Shown here in pieces: positions 1 to 6,287 of a stretch of DNA of 6,287 nucleotides (position 1 is the first letter of the stretch; every line of letters begins with the position of its first letter). The stretch spans positions 1-6,287 of the forward strand of contig JAIJJM010000131.1 of the NCBI GenBank assembly GCA_022728415.1. Reading direction: 5' to 3'. The notes under the pieces are model-generated. The model worked only from the letters and a program-made list of their open reading frames with translations, was not told where the DNA came from and did no database searches. This DNA comes from Collinsella sp. (lineage in GTDB: Bacteria; Actinomycetota; Coriobacteriia; Coriobacteriales; Coriobacteriaceae). The translations under genes were made by a program, and so were the position numbers.

Positions 1-312
1 GCCCGCGATCCGCCCGGGCGACCAATGCTCCCGCACGATAAGACGCCGCACAAGCCCCGCCCTTCGCTCGTCGTCGAGGATCCCGGGCCGCACACGGGAA
101 ACCCTTCGGGACTCGCAGCCACGCTGTGCGGTCGATGCACGATGGCACCGCCCCGAGCCAACGGCGAACGAGTTTCCGGCCATCTCCCTGCTGACGGTCG
201 CTCTGTCTCCGCCTGTCGCTCCGGCTATCTCGCCACAGCTTTCCCCCCCCCCGTGCCTCAGCAACATGATTTCCTCGCGCTCGGCCAAGGTAAGATGGGT
301 GTACCGGCCCAT
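1..312 (-). CDS. IS30-family transposase, N-terminal 104 residues (cut by window edge)
   Basis: Reading leftward from ATG 312, an uninterrupted frame runs to the window edge. It begins MGRYTHLTLAEREEIMLLRH and continues with SCGEIAGATGGDRATVSREM, then LDDERRAGLVRRLI and REHWSPGRIAG near position 1. This is the usual IS30 transposase start: a helix-turn-helix DNA-binding domain (about residues 8-48) followed by the LDDxxLRxxV...WSPxQIAG linker that precedes the DDE catalytic core. The catalytic part lies outside the window, so intactness cannot be judged. A GGGAGG (317-322) sits 4 bases before ATG 312. Two in-frame ATGs at 351 and 354 could give a 13-14 residue longer protein but have no clear ribosome site. 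A run of ten C (243-252, ten G in the coding sense) encodes three glycines near residue 21 and is a slippage-prone spot. Family assignment is firm; the exact start is less so. Confidence 0.85.
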   Translation of the reverse strand, partial: MGRYTHLTLAEREEIMLLRHGGGESCGEIAGATGGDRATVSREMAGNSFAVGSGRCHRASTAQRGCESRRVSRVRPGILDDERRAGLVRRLIVREHWSPGRIAG

Positions 313-417
313 GGGACCTCCCGATACCTGGTCGTCGTAAGCAAACACCATCATATCGGGAACCCATGGGCCCACATCACTCACAAGCGTTGCACTAGCA
401 ATGAAAATTCAAGTGGA
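1..417 (-). mobile_element. IS30-family element, 5' end plus leader; outer end near 390-417
   Basis: The transposase start and about 105 bases upstream of it probably belong to one IS30-type insertion extending left out of the window. A GTTGCAC motif at 390-396 followed by AT-rich sequence up to about 417 looks like the terminal inverted repeat. The same GTTGCAC motif occurs near the end of the second IS30 remnant at 5228-5234. The opposite terminus and any target duplication are not visible, so the outer boundary is approximate. Confidence 0.5.
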
Positions 418-441
418 CTTCTTTGTTCCTGTTTTCTGATT

Positions 442-649
442 ACGCCGTAACCGAGCTCGCGCCGCCGGTCCATGATGCCCGTGCCCGGGACTCCGTCTTG
501 ATCCTCTTGTCCCGGTACCGGACCATGTAATCGTCCAGCATGCCGTTGGCCAAGGCCACGTTGGGGCTCGTGCCGATCGCCCACGCGACCGGCATGCCGT
601 CGTAGCAGTCGACGAGCGGCGACAGGTATGTGTCTCTTCAATAGAAGTC
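442..649 (-). pseudogene. IS3-family OrfB (transposase catalytic subunit) fragment
   Basis: On the minus strand, the frame from about 628 to the TAA at 442-444 reads YLSPLVDCYDGMPVAWAIGT, then SPNVALANGMLDDYMVRYRD. This is the hallmark middle segment of the rve/DDE integrase core of IS3-family OrfB proteins, between the first and second catalytic aspartates. Just upstream in the same frame (638-640) there is an in-frame TGA, and beyond it only a short PDFY remnant (644-652) before similarity is lost. Downstream of RYRDKR the expected HSDRG block with the second Asp, and the later Glu region, are absent, and the frame soon stops. It is therefore an internal piece of about 60 residues, without start or active site. 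It points away from the other IS3 remnant at 725, so the two are not halves of one element in its original order. Confidence 0.7.
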
Positions 650-724
650 AGGCCGATCGGGCTGGTGACGTTTTCTTGGATGGGGCTGCGGACGTTTTTG
701 GAGACTGAATGGAAGGATCTAATT

Positions 725-1387
725 GTGTTCAGTCCCGAGGAACGAAAACGGGCGGTGGAACCATATTTCATGACCTCGATGATGACCGCTGAAGTGGTCG
801 AGCGCCTCGGCTATCCGACCAGACAGCGTCTGGAACACTGGCCGGTGGCCGACTCCCATTATGCTGGGCGTATGAGGAGGCCCGTCATCCCGCTGAGAAC
901 ACGGCGCAAAGCCATCGAGCTTGTGCTTGGCGGCATGCAGCAGAGGCAAGCCGCCAGACAGCCTGGCGCGAGTGTCGACGCGGTGAACGACCGGGTCAAG
1001 GCGTGCCGTGAGGGCGGCATGGCCACGTTGCGGCCGCGAAACGGGAACGCCGCGCAGAATGGCAGACCCGCCTTCGCACCGTTCGTCCGGAGCGGCGATT
1101 CCGATGGCGATGACGTGGAGGCATTGCGCCGCGGAGTCGCCGAATTGGAACTGGGGGAATACATTGATGCGGGAGATGGCGAAGGCTCGCGGAAAAGGCC
1201 TAGGCACCGATCCGAGATGCCTGAACATTCGGGAGAAGACGCTGCCGGTCGATCGTCTGCGCATCCGGGTGGGCCGAGGCGTTCGCCGCCTCCAAGAGCC
1301 GATACGGATAATGAGTCCGGCACAACACAGACAAAGCCAGAGAATGGCTGCGTGACCGTCTCCAAGAAAACATCCGCAGCCCATTAA
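725..1387 (+). pseudogene. IS3-family orfA with decayed orfB start (frameshifted, deleted)
   Basis: A GTG at 725 with a GGAAGGA site (711-717) opens a frame that reads VFSPEERKRAVEPYF and later RRKAIELVLGGMQQRQAARQ and VKACREGGMATLRP, typical of the helix-turn-helix orfA proteins of bifidobacterial IS3-type elements. After the AELEL leucine-zipper segment, similarity jumps to another frame (NTLMREMAKARGKGLGTDPR, then REKTLPVDRLR). This is explained by one extra base in the G run 1153-1157. At about 1276 a third frame carries EAFAASKSRYG, the familiar early OrfB motif, which ends at TAA 1309. The sequence normally lying between DRLR and EAFAASK (the LLG...SSYYY part) is missing, so there is a deletion as well as a frameshift. 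The final stretch to TAA 1387 (VTVSKKTSAAH) resembles the OrfB V-SEKTVRRIM segment, again decayed. No active transposase can be made. Confidence 0.75.
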
Positions 1388-1391
1388 CGTA

Positions 1392-1437
1392 GCCCCGTCA
1401 ACGAACAGTCAATCCATGGACGATTCGTTGACGGGGC
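1392..1437. terminator. Strong hairpin between IS debris and PNGase A-like gene; candidate terminator
   Basis: GCCCCGTCAACGAA (1392-1405) pairs perfectly with TTCGTTGACGGGGC (1424-1437): a 14-bp GC-rich stem with an 18-base loop that contains the palindrome TCCATGGA. It starts 25 bases past the stop codon of the minus-strand gene ending at 1463, the expected place for its terminator. No U-tract follows on either strand, so it may be an intrinsic terminator of the U-poor kind, an mRNA-stabilising 3' hairpin, or a bidirectional insulator against transcription from the IS remnant. Confidence 0.6.
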
Positions 1438-1462
1438 ACTCATCTACCGTCGGTGAAAGGCG

Positions 1463-3463
<2,001 letters not shown>

Positions 3464-3491
3464 CTATAGACCTCTCTCCTTAGACAACTGA

Positions 3492-3506
3492 TGACAATAA
3501 CTGTCA
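3492..3506. promoter_or_regulatory. TGACA-N5-TGTCA dyad upstream of PNGase A-like gene
   Basis: TGACA (3492-3496) and TGTCA (3502-3506) form a perfect 5-bp inverted repeat around a 5-base spacer. It lies 29 bases before ATG 3463 on the minus-strand gene's leader side, just ahead of its ribosome site. Its place between promoter and start would suit an operator, but no cognate regulator is in the window and so short a dyad can arise by chance. I could not identify a convincing -35/-10 pair for this gene. Confidence 0.25.
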
Positions 3507-3599
3507 GAGGCAAAATAAACCCCTGAGATTACCTAAGTATTTCCGGTTGTTTGCGGTTTGGCACGAGTGAGAATCGGTCAGACGGCGATGGTTCGTACA

Positions 3600-3627
3600 T
3601 TGAACTTGCCTGAAATGAGGATACTAT
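3600..3627 (+). promoter_or_regulatory. Putative sigma-70-type promoter for pentapeptide-repeat gene
   Basis: TTGAAC (3600-3605) and TACTAT (3622-3627) are spaced by 16 bases. Transcription would begin near 3633 and give a leader of about 34 bases before the AGGAGG site (3654-3659) and ATG 3667. Both hexamers deviate from consensus, so this is a plausible but unproven promoter. Confidence 0.4.
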
Positions 3628-3666
3628 CATGGAAGTCATATGGGAGGGAACCCAGGAGGAAACCCT

Positions 3667-4767
3667 ATGTCAGGAGAAGCAGGAGCGCCGTCAAACACGA
3701 CGCCATCATCCCGGGGAAAACGAGAACAGGGATGGCGTCAGCGGTTGAAGGACTGGATGGGAAAAAACTCGTTGTTCATCACGATAACCATCTGGGTCGG
3801 CCTCGCCATCTTCGCGTTTCTTCTTGTCGCGTCTTTGTTGGGACATACGCCGTTCTGGAATCTTCAATTGACAAATCAGGAAAGCATCGTCAAGACGGCC
3901 CTGACCCTTGTCGGTGGCGTTGGAGCGGTGGCCTATCTGGTAATCAAATACCAGGAACGACAGCAGGCCAAACGGAACGAGGAACGCGCGAGACGAGAGG
4001 AAACTCGCGAGGAAGATCGCCTCATCAACACGAAGATGCAGGATGCCGTTAACCAGCTGGGCTCCGACAAGGTATCCACCCGCATAGCCGGCGTCTACGC
4101 GCTGACGGACATCGCGGACACCTACAGGGGCGGGTATCGACAGCGCGTGGTGGACATCCTGTGCGGCTATCTGCGTTCCGACCGGACATCATACGCGCTG
4201 GATGAATTCGGCAATACCGTCAAGGACGAATTCGGCCGTCTTGTCAAATCCGGAAGCTCGGACGAGGCCGTGGAATCCACCATCCTCGACGTGTTCGCCG
4301 TTCATTTGCGGAAGGAACGGCGGCGGTCCAGGGAGAATGAAGTGACGGTGCGGCAGCAGGTCGAGGATGACCAGCTCTGGTGCGACTGCCGTTTCGATTT
4401 TCATGGAACGGCCTTCCACGGAGTTGTCTCATTTGCGTATTTCATGTTTGAGAATGAAACTGGCTTCTCCGACGTCACATTCGAGGGCACGACCGACTTC
4501 TCCGATGCCACATTCGAGGGCATAGCCGTCTTCTCCGATGCCACATCCGAGGACACAGTCTTCTTCCCCGATGCCACATTCAAGGACATGGCCGACTTCT
4601 CCAATGCCAAATTCAAGAACGGAGCCGACTTCTCCAATGCCAAATTCAATCGAAAATATCGTAATGCGACGCACCCCTTCTACAAGTGGGACCCAATATC
4701 AATCCCACCGTATAATGACGGACTGCTGGCAGGGGCAAAATGGGCAGAGCTAGAAGAGAACAGCTAG
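3667..4767 (+). CDS. Two-helix membrane protein with C-terminal pentapeptide-like (11-residue) repeats
   Basis: It has 366 residues. ATG 3667 is preferred over the in-frame ATG at 3640 because AGGAGG (3654-3659) sits 7 bases before it. Order of parts: a polar basic N-terminus (1-35); two predicted membrane helices (about 36-59 and 74-93), the first bearing ITITIWVGLAIFAFLLVASL; a highly charged Glu/Arg stretch (94-120), probably coiled coil; a segment with AVNQLGSDKVSTRIAGVYAL (127-146) and VVDILCGYLR (161-170); then repeats with phenylalanine in register from about residue 245 to 328; and a short tail. The QLGS...VRxxGxYAL...xxxILxxYxR block is commonly seen ahead of pentapeptide repeats in membrane-bound bacterial proteins whose function is unknown to me. 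The repeats would fold as a cytoplasmic right-handed beta-helix if both helices cross. No enzyme motif is visible. It is divergent from the PNGase A-like gene. Confidence 0.85.
   Translation: MSGEAGAPSNTTPSSRGKREQGWRQRLKDWMGKNSLFITITIWVGLAIFAFLLVASLLGHTPFWNLQLTNQESIVKTALTLVGGVGAVAYLVIKYQERQQAKRNEERARREETREEDRLINTKMQDAVNQLGSDKVSTRIAGVYALTDIADTYRGGYRQRVVDILCGYLRSDRTSYALDEFGNTVKDEFGRLVKSGSSDEAVESTILDVFAVHLRKERRRSRENEVTVRQQVEDDQLWCDCRFDFHGTAFHGVVSFAYFMFENETGFSDVTFEGTTDFSDATFEGIAVFSDATSEDTVFFPDATFKDMADFSNAKFKNGADFSNAKFNRKYRNATHPFYKWDPISIPPYNDGLLAGAKWAELEENS
4399..4650 (+). repeat. 33-bp tandem repeats encoding an 11-residue F-x-x-x-x-F-x(5) unit
   Basis: Units begin with a Phe codon at 4399, 4432, 4465, 4498, 4531, 4564, 4597 and 4630 (the last partial). 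The central ones are nearly alike in DNA (ttctccgatgccacattc...), encoding FSDVTFEGTTD, FSDATFEGIAV, FSDATSEDTVF, FPDATFKDMAD and FSNAKFKNGAD. The first two units (FHGTAFHGVVS, FAYFMFENETG) keep the length and leading Phe but are diverged. The DNA likeness of the central units points to recent expansion. Confidence 0.85.
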
Positions 4768-4842
4768 CAACGACTGAAAGCGATCTGCCCGCACGTTACC
4801 GATGTTTGAAAGCCAGAGAACGGTGATCAGAGCCTGAAATCG
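4755..4842. repeat. Imperfect 28-bp direct repeat, 60 bases apart
   Basis: AGAGAAC-N12-CTGAAAGCG (4755-4782) spans the stop codon of the pentapeptide gene. AGAGAAC-N12-CTGAAATCG (4815-4842) follows exactly 60 bases later. The flanking blocks match in 15 of 16 positions while the 12-base centre matches poorly. It could be a scar of duplication or chance. Nothing else is discernible in the 106 bases between the pentapeptide gene and the regulator remnant. Confidence 0.3.
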
Positions 4843-4873
4843 GTTAACACCAGTCACCCATTGAATTGCGTTT

Positions 4874-4984
4874 TTATAAGAAGTTGAGCACGCGGGCCAC
4901 TTCGTCGACGATGTCGAACATGGCTTGACGCACACGTTCCGAATTACCCTTCGCTATCGCGTTGGCGACGGCGTCGTGCACGTC
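4874..4984 (-). pseudogene. C-terminal remnant of a GntR/FadR-type transcriptional regulator
   Basis: On the minus strand about 37 codons ending in TAA (4874-4876) read VDV/HDAVANAIAKGNSERVRQ and then AMFDIVDEVARVLNFL. The pattern H-D-A-V-x-x-A-I-x-x-G-N-x-x-x-V-R-x-A-M is the closing helix pair of the FCD ligand-binding domain of FadR-subfamily GntR regulators, whose family form is HxxIxxAIxxGDxxxAxxAM. The DNA-binding winged helix and most of the FCD domain are missing, because at about 4985 the sequence becomes IS30 transposase on the other strand. The intact ancestor would have been transcribed away from pta, possibly sharing its upstream region. The assignment rests on a short motif only. 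Confidence 0.5.
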
Positions 4985-5248
4985 GAGCTGGGCATGGACA
5001 CGTGCTTCGCCGACCCGTACTCCAGCAGGCAGCGGGGAAGCAACGAGAACAGGAACGGCATGATCCGCCGGTATCCGCCCAAACGCGGCGAGATCCGGAT
5101 GGACATGGCCGGGGAACTGCGGGAGATTGTCGACGAGGCCGACAACCGTCCCATGCGCATGCTGGACTACCGGACGCCCGCCGAGGCATTCGCCGACGAA
5201 CTGCTAGAATTGCAGGACAACAGGGGTGTTGCACCTCTAAATAGACAA
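4985..5248 (+). pseudogene. C-terminal remnant of a second IS30-family transposase with element end
   Basis: From about 4985 the plus strand reads ELGMDTCFADPYSSRQRGSN and then ENRNGMIRRYPPKRG, the IS30 signature around the catalytic glutamate (FADPYSxWQRGxNENxNGLLR.YxPK). It continues ELREIVDEADNRPMRMLDYR and TPAEAFADELLELQ, the standard C-terminus. The N-terminal DNA-binding part and the first two catalytic aspartates are absent. The Trp usual after PYS is Arg, and the expected stop near 5240 is lost (the frame runs on to 5293), both consistent with decay. GTGTTGCACC followed by AT-rich sequence (5226-5248) is the likely terminal repeat of the element. It lies on the opposite strand to the IS30 gene at position 1, so it is a separate copy. 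Confidence 0.8.
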
Positions 5249-5279
5249 TGTCAACGCCCGGCAACGAACGATCGGGTAC

Positions 5280-5285
5280 TACAAT
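5280..5285 (+). promoter_or_regulatory. Candidate -10 element for pta
   Basis: TACAAT (5280-5285) matches the -10 consensus TATAAT in five of six positions and would place the transcript start near 5292, giving a leader of about 55 bases to GTG 5347. No good -35 is seen 16-18 bases upstream (the sequence there is GC-rich). The IS30 remnant ends about 30 bases before it, so the native upstream elements may have been replaced. Confidence 0.35.
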
Positions 5286-5346
5286 GTCAGTAAGTGTGAA
5301 ACAAGGCGGTCACACGAGCAGTACCATCCCCGACGAGGAGACAAAC

Positions 5347-6287
5347 GTGACAACAACGAACATCTACATCGCAAGTCCTGAAGGCGCAAACGGACGCAAC
5401 GTCGTGGCATACGGCGTGCTCAAGGCGCTGACCACCAAATTCAAGACCACCGTGTTCCGCCCCGCGGTCTCCAATCACGACCACTTCACCCCCATCCTGC
5501 TGAACGCCTCCAACGCCGGCCTCGGCGTCGCGCTGTCCACCGGACTGGACATTCACCAGGTGCGCAAGGACAAGGAAGGCTCCCGCGGCGACATCGTCGC
5601 GGCGTTCAACGACGCGATGAACGTGTCCCGCGCGGACGCGGCGCTCATCGTCGGCACCGACAAGTCGCACGTCAACGACCCGACCGCCTACGAGTTCAAC
5701 GCGAACATCGCCGCCGACCTGCAGGCCGGCGTCTTCCTCGCCGTGTGCACCATCGACCGTTGGCCTGACGAGCTCAAGGATACCGTCCGTCTCTCCATCG
5801 AAGGCATGGAGGCCGCCGGCAACAAGGTGCTGGGCATCTTCGTGACGGGCTGCGAGCCGCGCCACTCCGTCTCGGTCAAGGACACGCTCGCGGACTTCGG
5901 GCTGCCGGTGTGGACGATCCCCCAGATTCCGTTCACCGAGGCGTCGCAGGCCGATGCGGCGCTCGCCGCCTTCCAGGCGAACGTGCCGACCGAAGAGGTC
6001 CTGCGGGCCATCAACGTCGAGATCGACTTCCCGATCACCTCGTACGCCTTCCAGTACAGCCTGCTCGGCCGCGCCAAGGCGAACAAGAAAACGATCGTGC
6101 TGCCCGAAGGCGAAGAGGACCGCATCATCAAGGCGGCCGACTACCTGCTGGAGCGCGAGATCGCGAACCTCATCATCGTGGGTGACAAGGGCGCGATCCT
6201 CGCCCGGGGCGCGGAACTCGGTCTGACTCATCTGGGCAAGGCGCGCTTCCAGGCCATGGACGACGAGAACATCCTCAAGCCCATGGT
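5347..6287 (+). CDS. pta: Phosphate acetyltransferase, N-terminal 313 residues (cut by window edge)
   Basis: Interconverts acetyl-phosphate plus CoA and acetyl-CoA plus phosphate in the cytoplasm. In bifidobacteria, acetyl-phosphate comes from phosphoketolase and is shared with acetate kinase. The start is GTG 5347, with GAGGAG (5335-5340) spaced 6 bases; an in-frame ATG at 5284 lies inside the candidate -10 and lacks a ribosome site. Residues 1 to about 225 form the P-loop-like N-terminal domain of long Pta proteins (NIYIASPEGANGRNVVAYGV at 5-24, FRPAVSNHD, KVLGIFVTGCEPRHS). The PTA catalytic domain opens at about 229 with PITSYAFQYSLLGRAKANKK and then TIVLPEGEEDRIIKAADYLL (249-268), and continues to the edge. 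No DRTGG-type middle domain is seen between the two, so the whole protein should be around 550 residues, the shorter form I expect in Bifidobacterium rather than the ~700-residue E. coli form. ackA would be expected to follow outside the window. Confidence 0.93.
   Translation, partial: MTTTNIYIASPEGANGRNVVAYGVLKALTTKFKTTVFRPAVSNHDHFTPILLNASNAGLGVALSTGLDIHQVRKDKEGSRGDIVAAFNDAMNVSRADAALIVGTDKSHVNDPTAYEFNANIAADLQAGVFLAVCTIDRWPDELKDTVRLSIEGMEAAGNKVLGIFVTGCEPRHSVSVKDTLADFGLPVWTIPQIPFTEASQADAALAAFQANVPTEEVLRAINVEIDFPITSYAFQYSLLGRAKANKKTIVLPEGEEDRIIKAADYLLEREIANLIIVGDKGAILARGAELGLTHLGKARFQAMDDENILKPM

Noticed and set aside
25..450. Plus-strand open frame of 141 codons
   Set aside because: It is the antisense of the IS30 transposase N-terminus, which matches its family well on the other strand; this frame resembles no protein.
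1150..1160. Programmed frameshift between IS3 orfA and orfB
   Set aside because: The change of frame occurs inside orfA-type sequence at a G5 run, not at the orfA/orfB overlap, and the downstream orfB is deleted and has stops, so a mutation is the simpler reading.
719..1384. Long minus-strand frames opposite the IS3 orfA remnant
   Set aside because: Antisense shadows; the plus strand carries recognisable orfA motifs.
4399..4650. CRISPR-like array
   Set aside because: The repeats are contiguous, in frame and coding, without spacers.
4401..4674. Two repetitive minus-strand frames (SNVASEK / ECGIGE repeats)
   Set aside because: Their periodicity is only the antisense reading of the 33-bp repeats of the pentapeptide-like gene.
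4822..4880. Terminator for the pentapeptide gene from GGTGA/TCACC and the T5 run at 4871
   Set aside because: The stem is only 5 bp with a long loop and the T run is 11 bases further away; too weak to support.
4750..4935. Minus-strand 61-codon frame
   Set aside because: It overlaps the regulator remnant in another frame and the end of the pentapeptide gene; no recognisable motif.
5287..6231. Minus-strand frame of 314 codons opposite pta
   Set aside because: A typical GC-rich antisense shadow of a strongly conserved gene; the product is low-complexity Arg/Val/Gly-rich and unlike known families.

Overview
The window looks like an accessory stretch of a Bifidobacterium chromosome (or a close actinobacterial relative) that ends in a core metabolic gene. 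The evidence is a GC-rich actinobacterial coding style, a phosphate acetyltransferase of the short bifidobacterial architecture, IS30- and IS3-family transposase pieces resembling those I know from bifidobacteria, and a secreted protein with a sortase-like tail. The genus is my inference; no rRNA or other definitive marker is present.

Layout. Positions 1 to about 1390 are insertion-sequence material. An IS30-type transposase reads leftward off the window from 312. It is followed by a leftward fragment of an IS3-type OrfB (about 442-649) and a rightward, frameshifted and internally deleted IS3-type orfA/orfB remnant (725-1387). A 14-bp-stem hairpin (1392-1437) separates this debris from the first intact cargo gene. 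That gene (1463-3463, minus strand) encodes a 666-residue secreted, wall- or membrane-anchored protein that I recognise as peptide-N-glycosidase A-like (PNGase A family). It has a signal peptide, the two characteristic PNGase A regions, a Pro/Gln- then Gly/Ser-rich linker, and a C-terminal LSATG-TM-RRRR tail.

A 203-base divergent intergenic region (3464-3666) separates it from a plus-strand gene (3667-4767). This gene encodes a two-helix membrane protein with a charged, probably coiled-coil stretch and a C-terminal array of 11-residue FSDATFEG-type (pentapeptide-like) repeats.

Downstream comes a second scar. The last ~37 codons of a GntR/FadR-type regulator (minus strand, 4874-4984) abut, at about 4985, the last ~85 codons of another IS30 transposase (plus strand, to about 5248). 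About 30 bases beyond that lies a putative promoter for pta, which starts at GTG 5347 and runs off the right edge.

Working model (inference). The PNGase A-like gene and the pentapeptide gene form a small cargo block with IS wreckage on both sides, placed next to the acetate-producing pta locus. The PNGase A-like protein would release N-glycans from host or dietary glycoproteins at the cell surface. The pentapeptide protein's role is unknown, and I see nothing in the sequence beyond the shared intergenic region that ties the two together functionally. Pta serves acetyl-phosphate/acetyl-CoA interconversion in the fermentative core and is probably only a positional neighbour.
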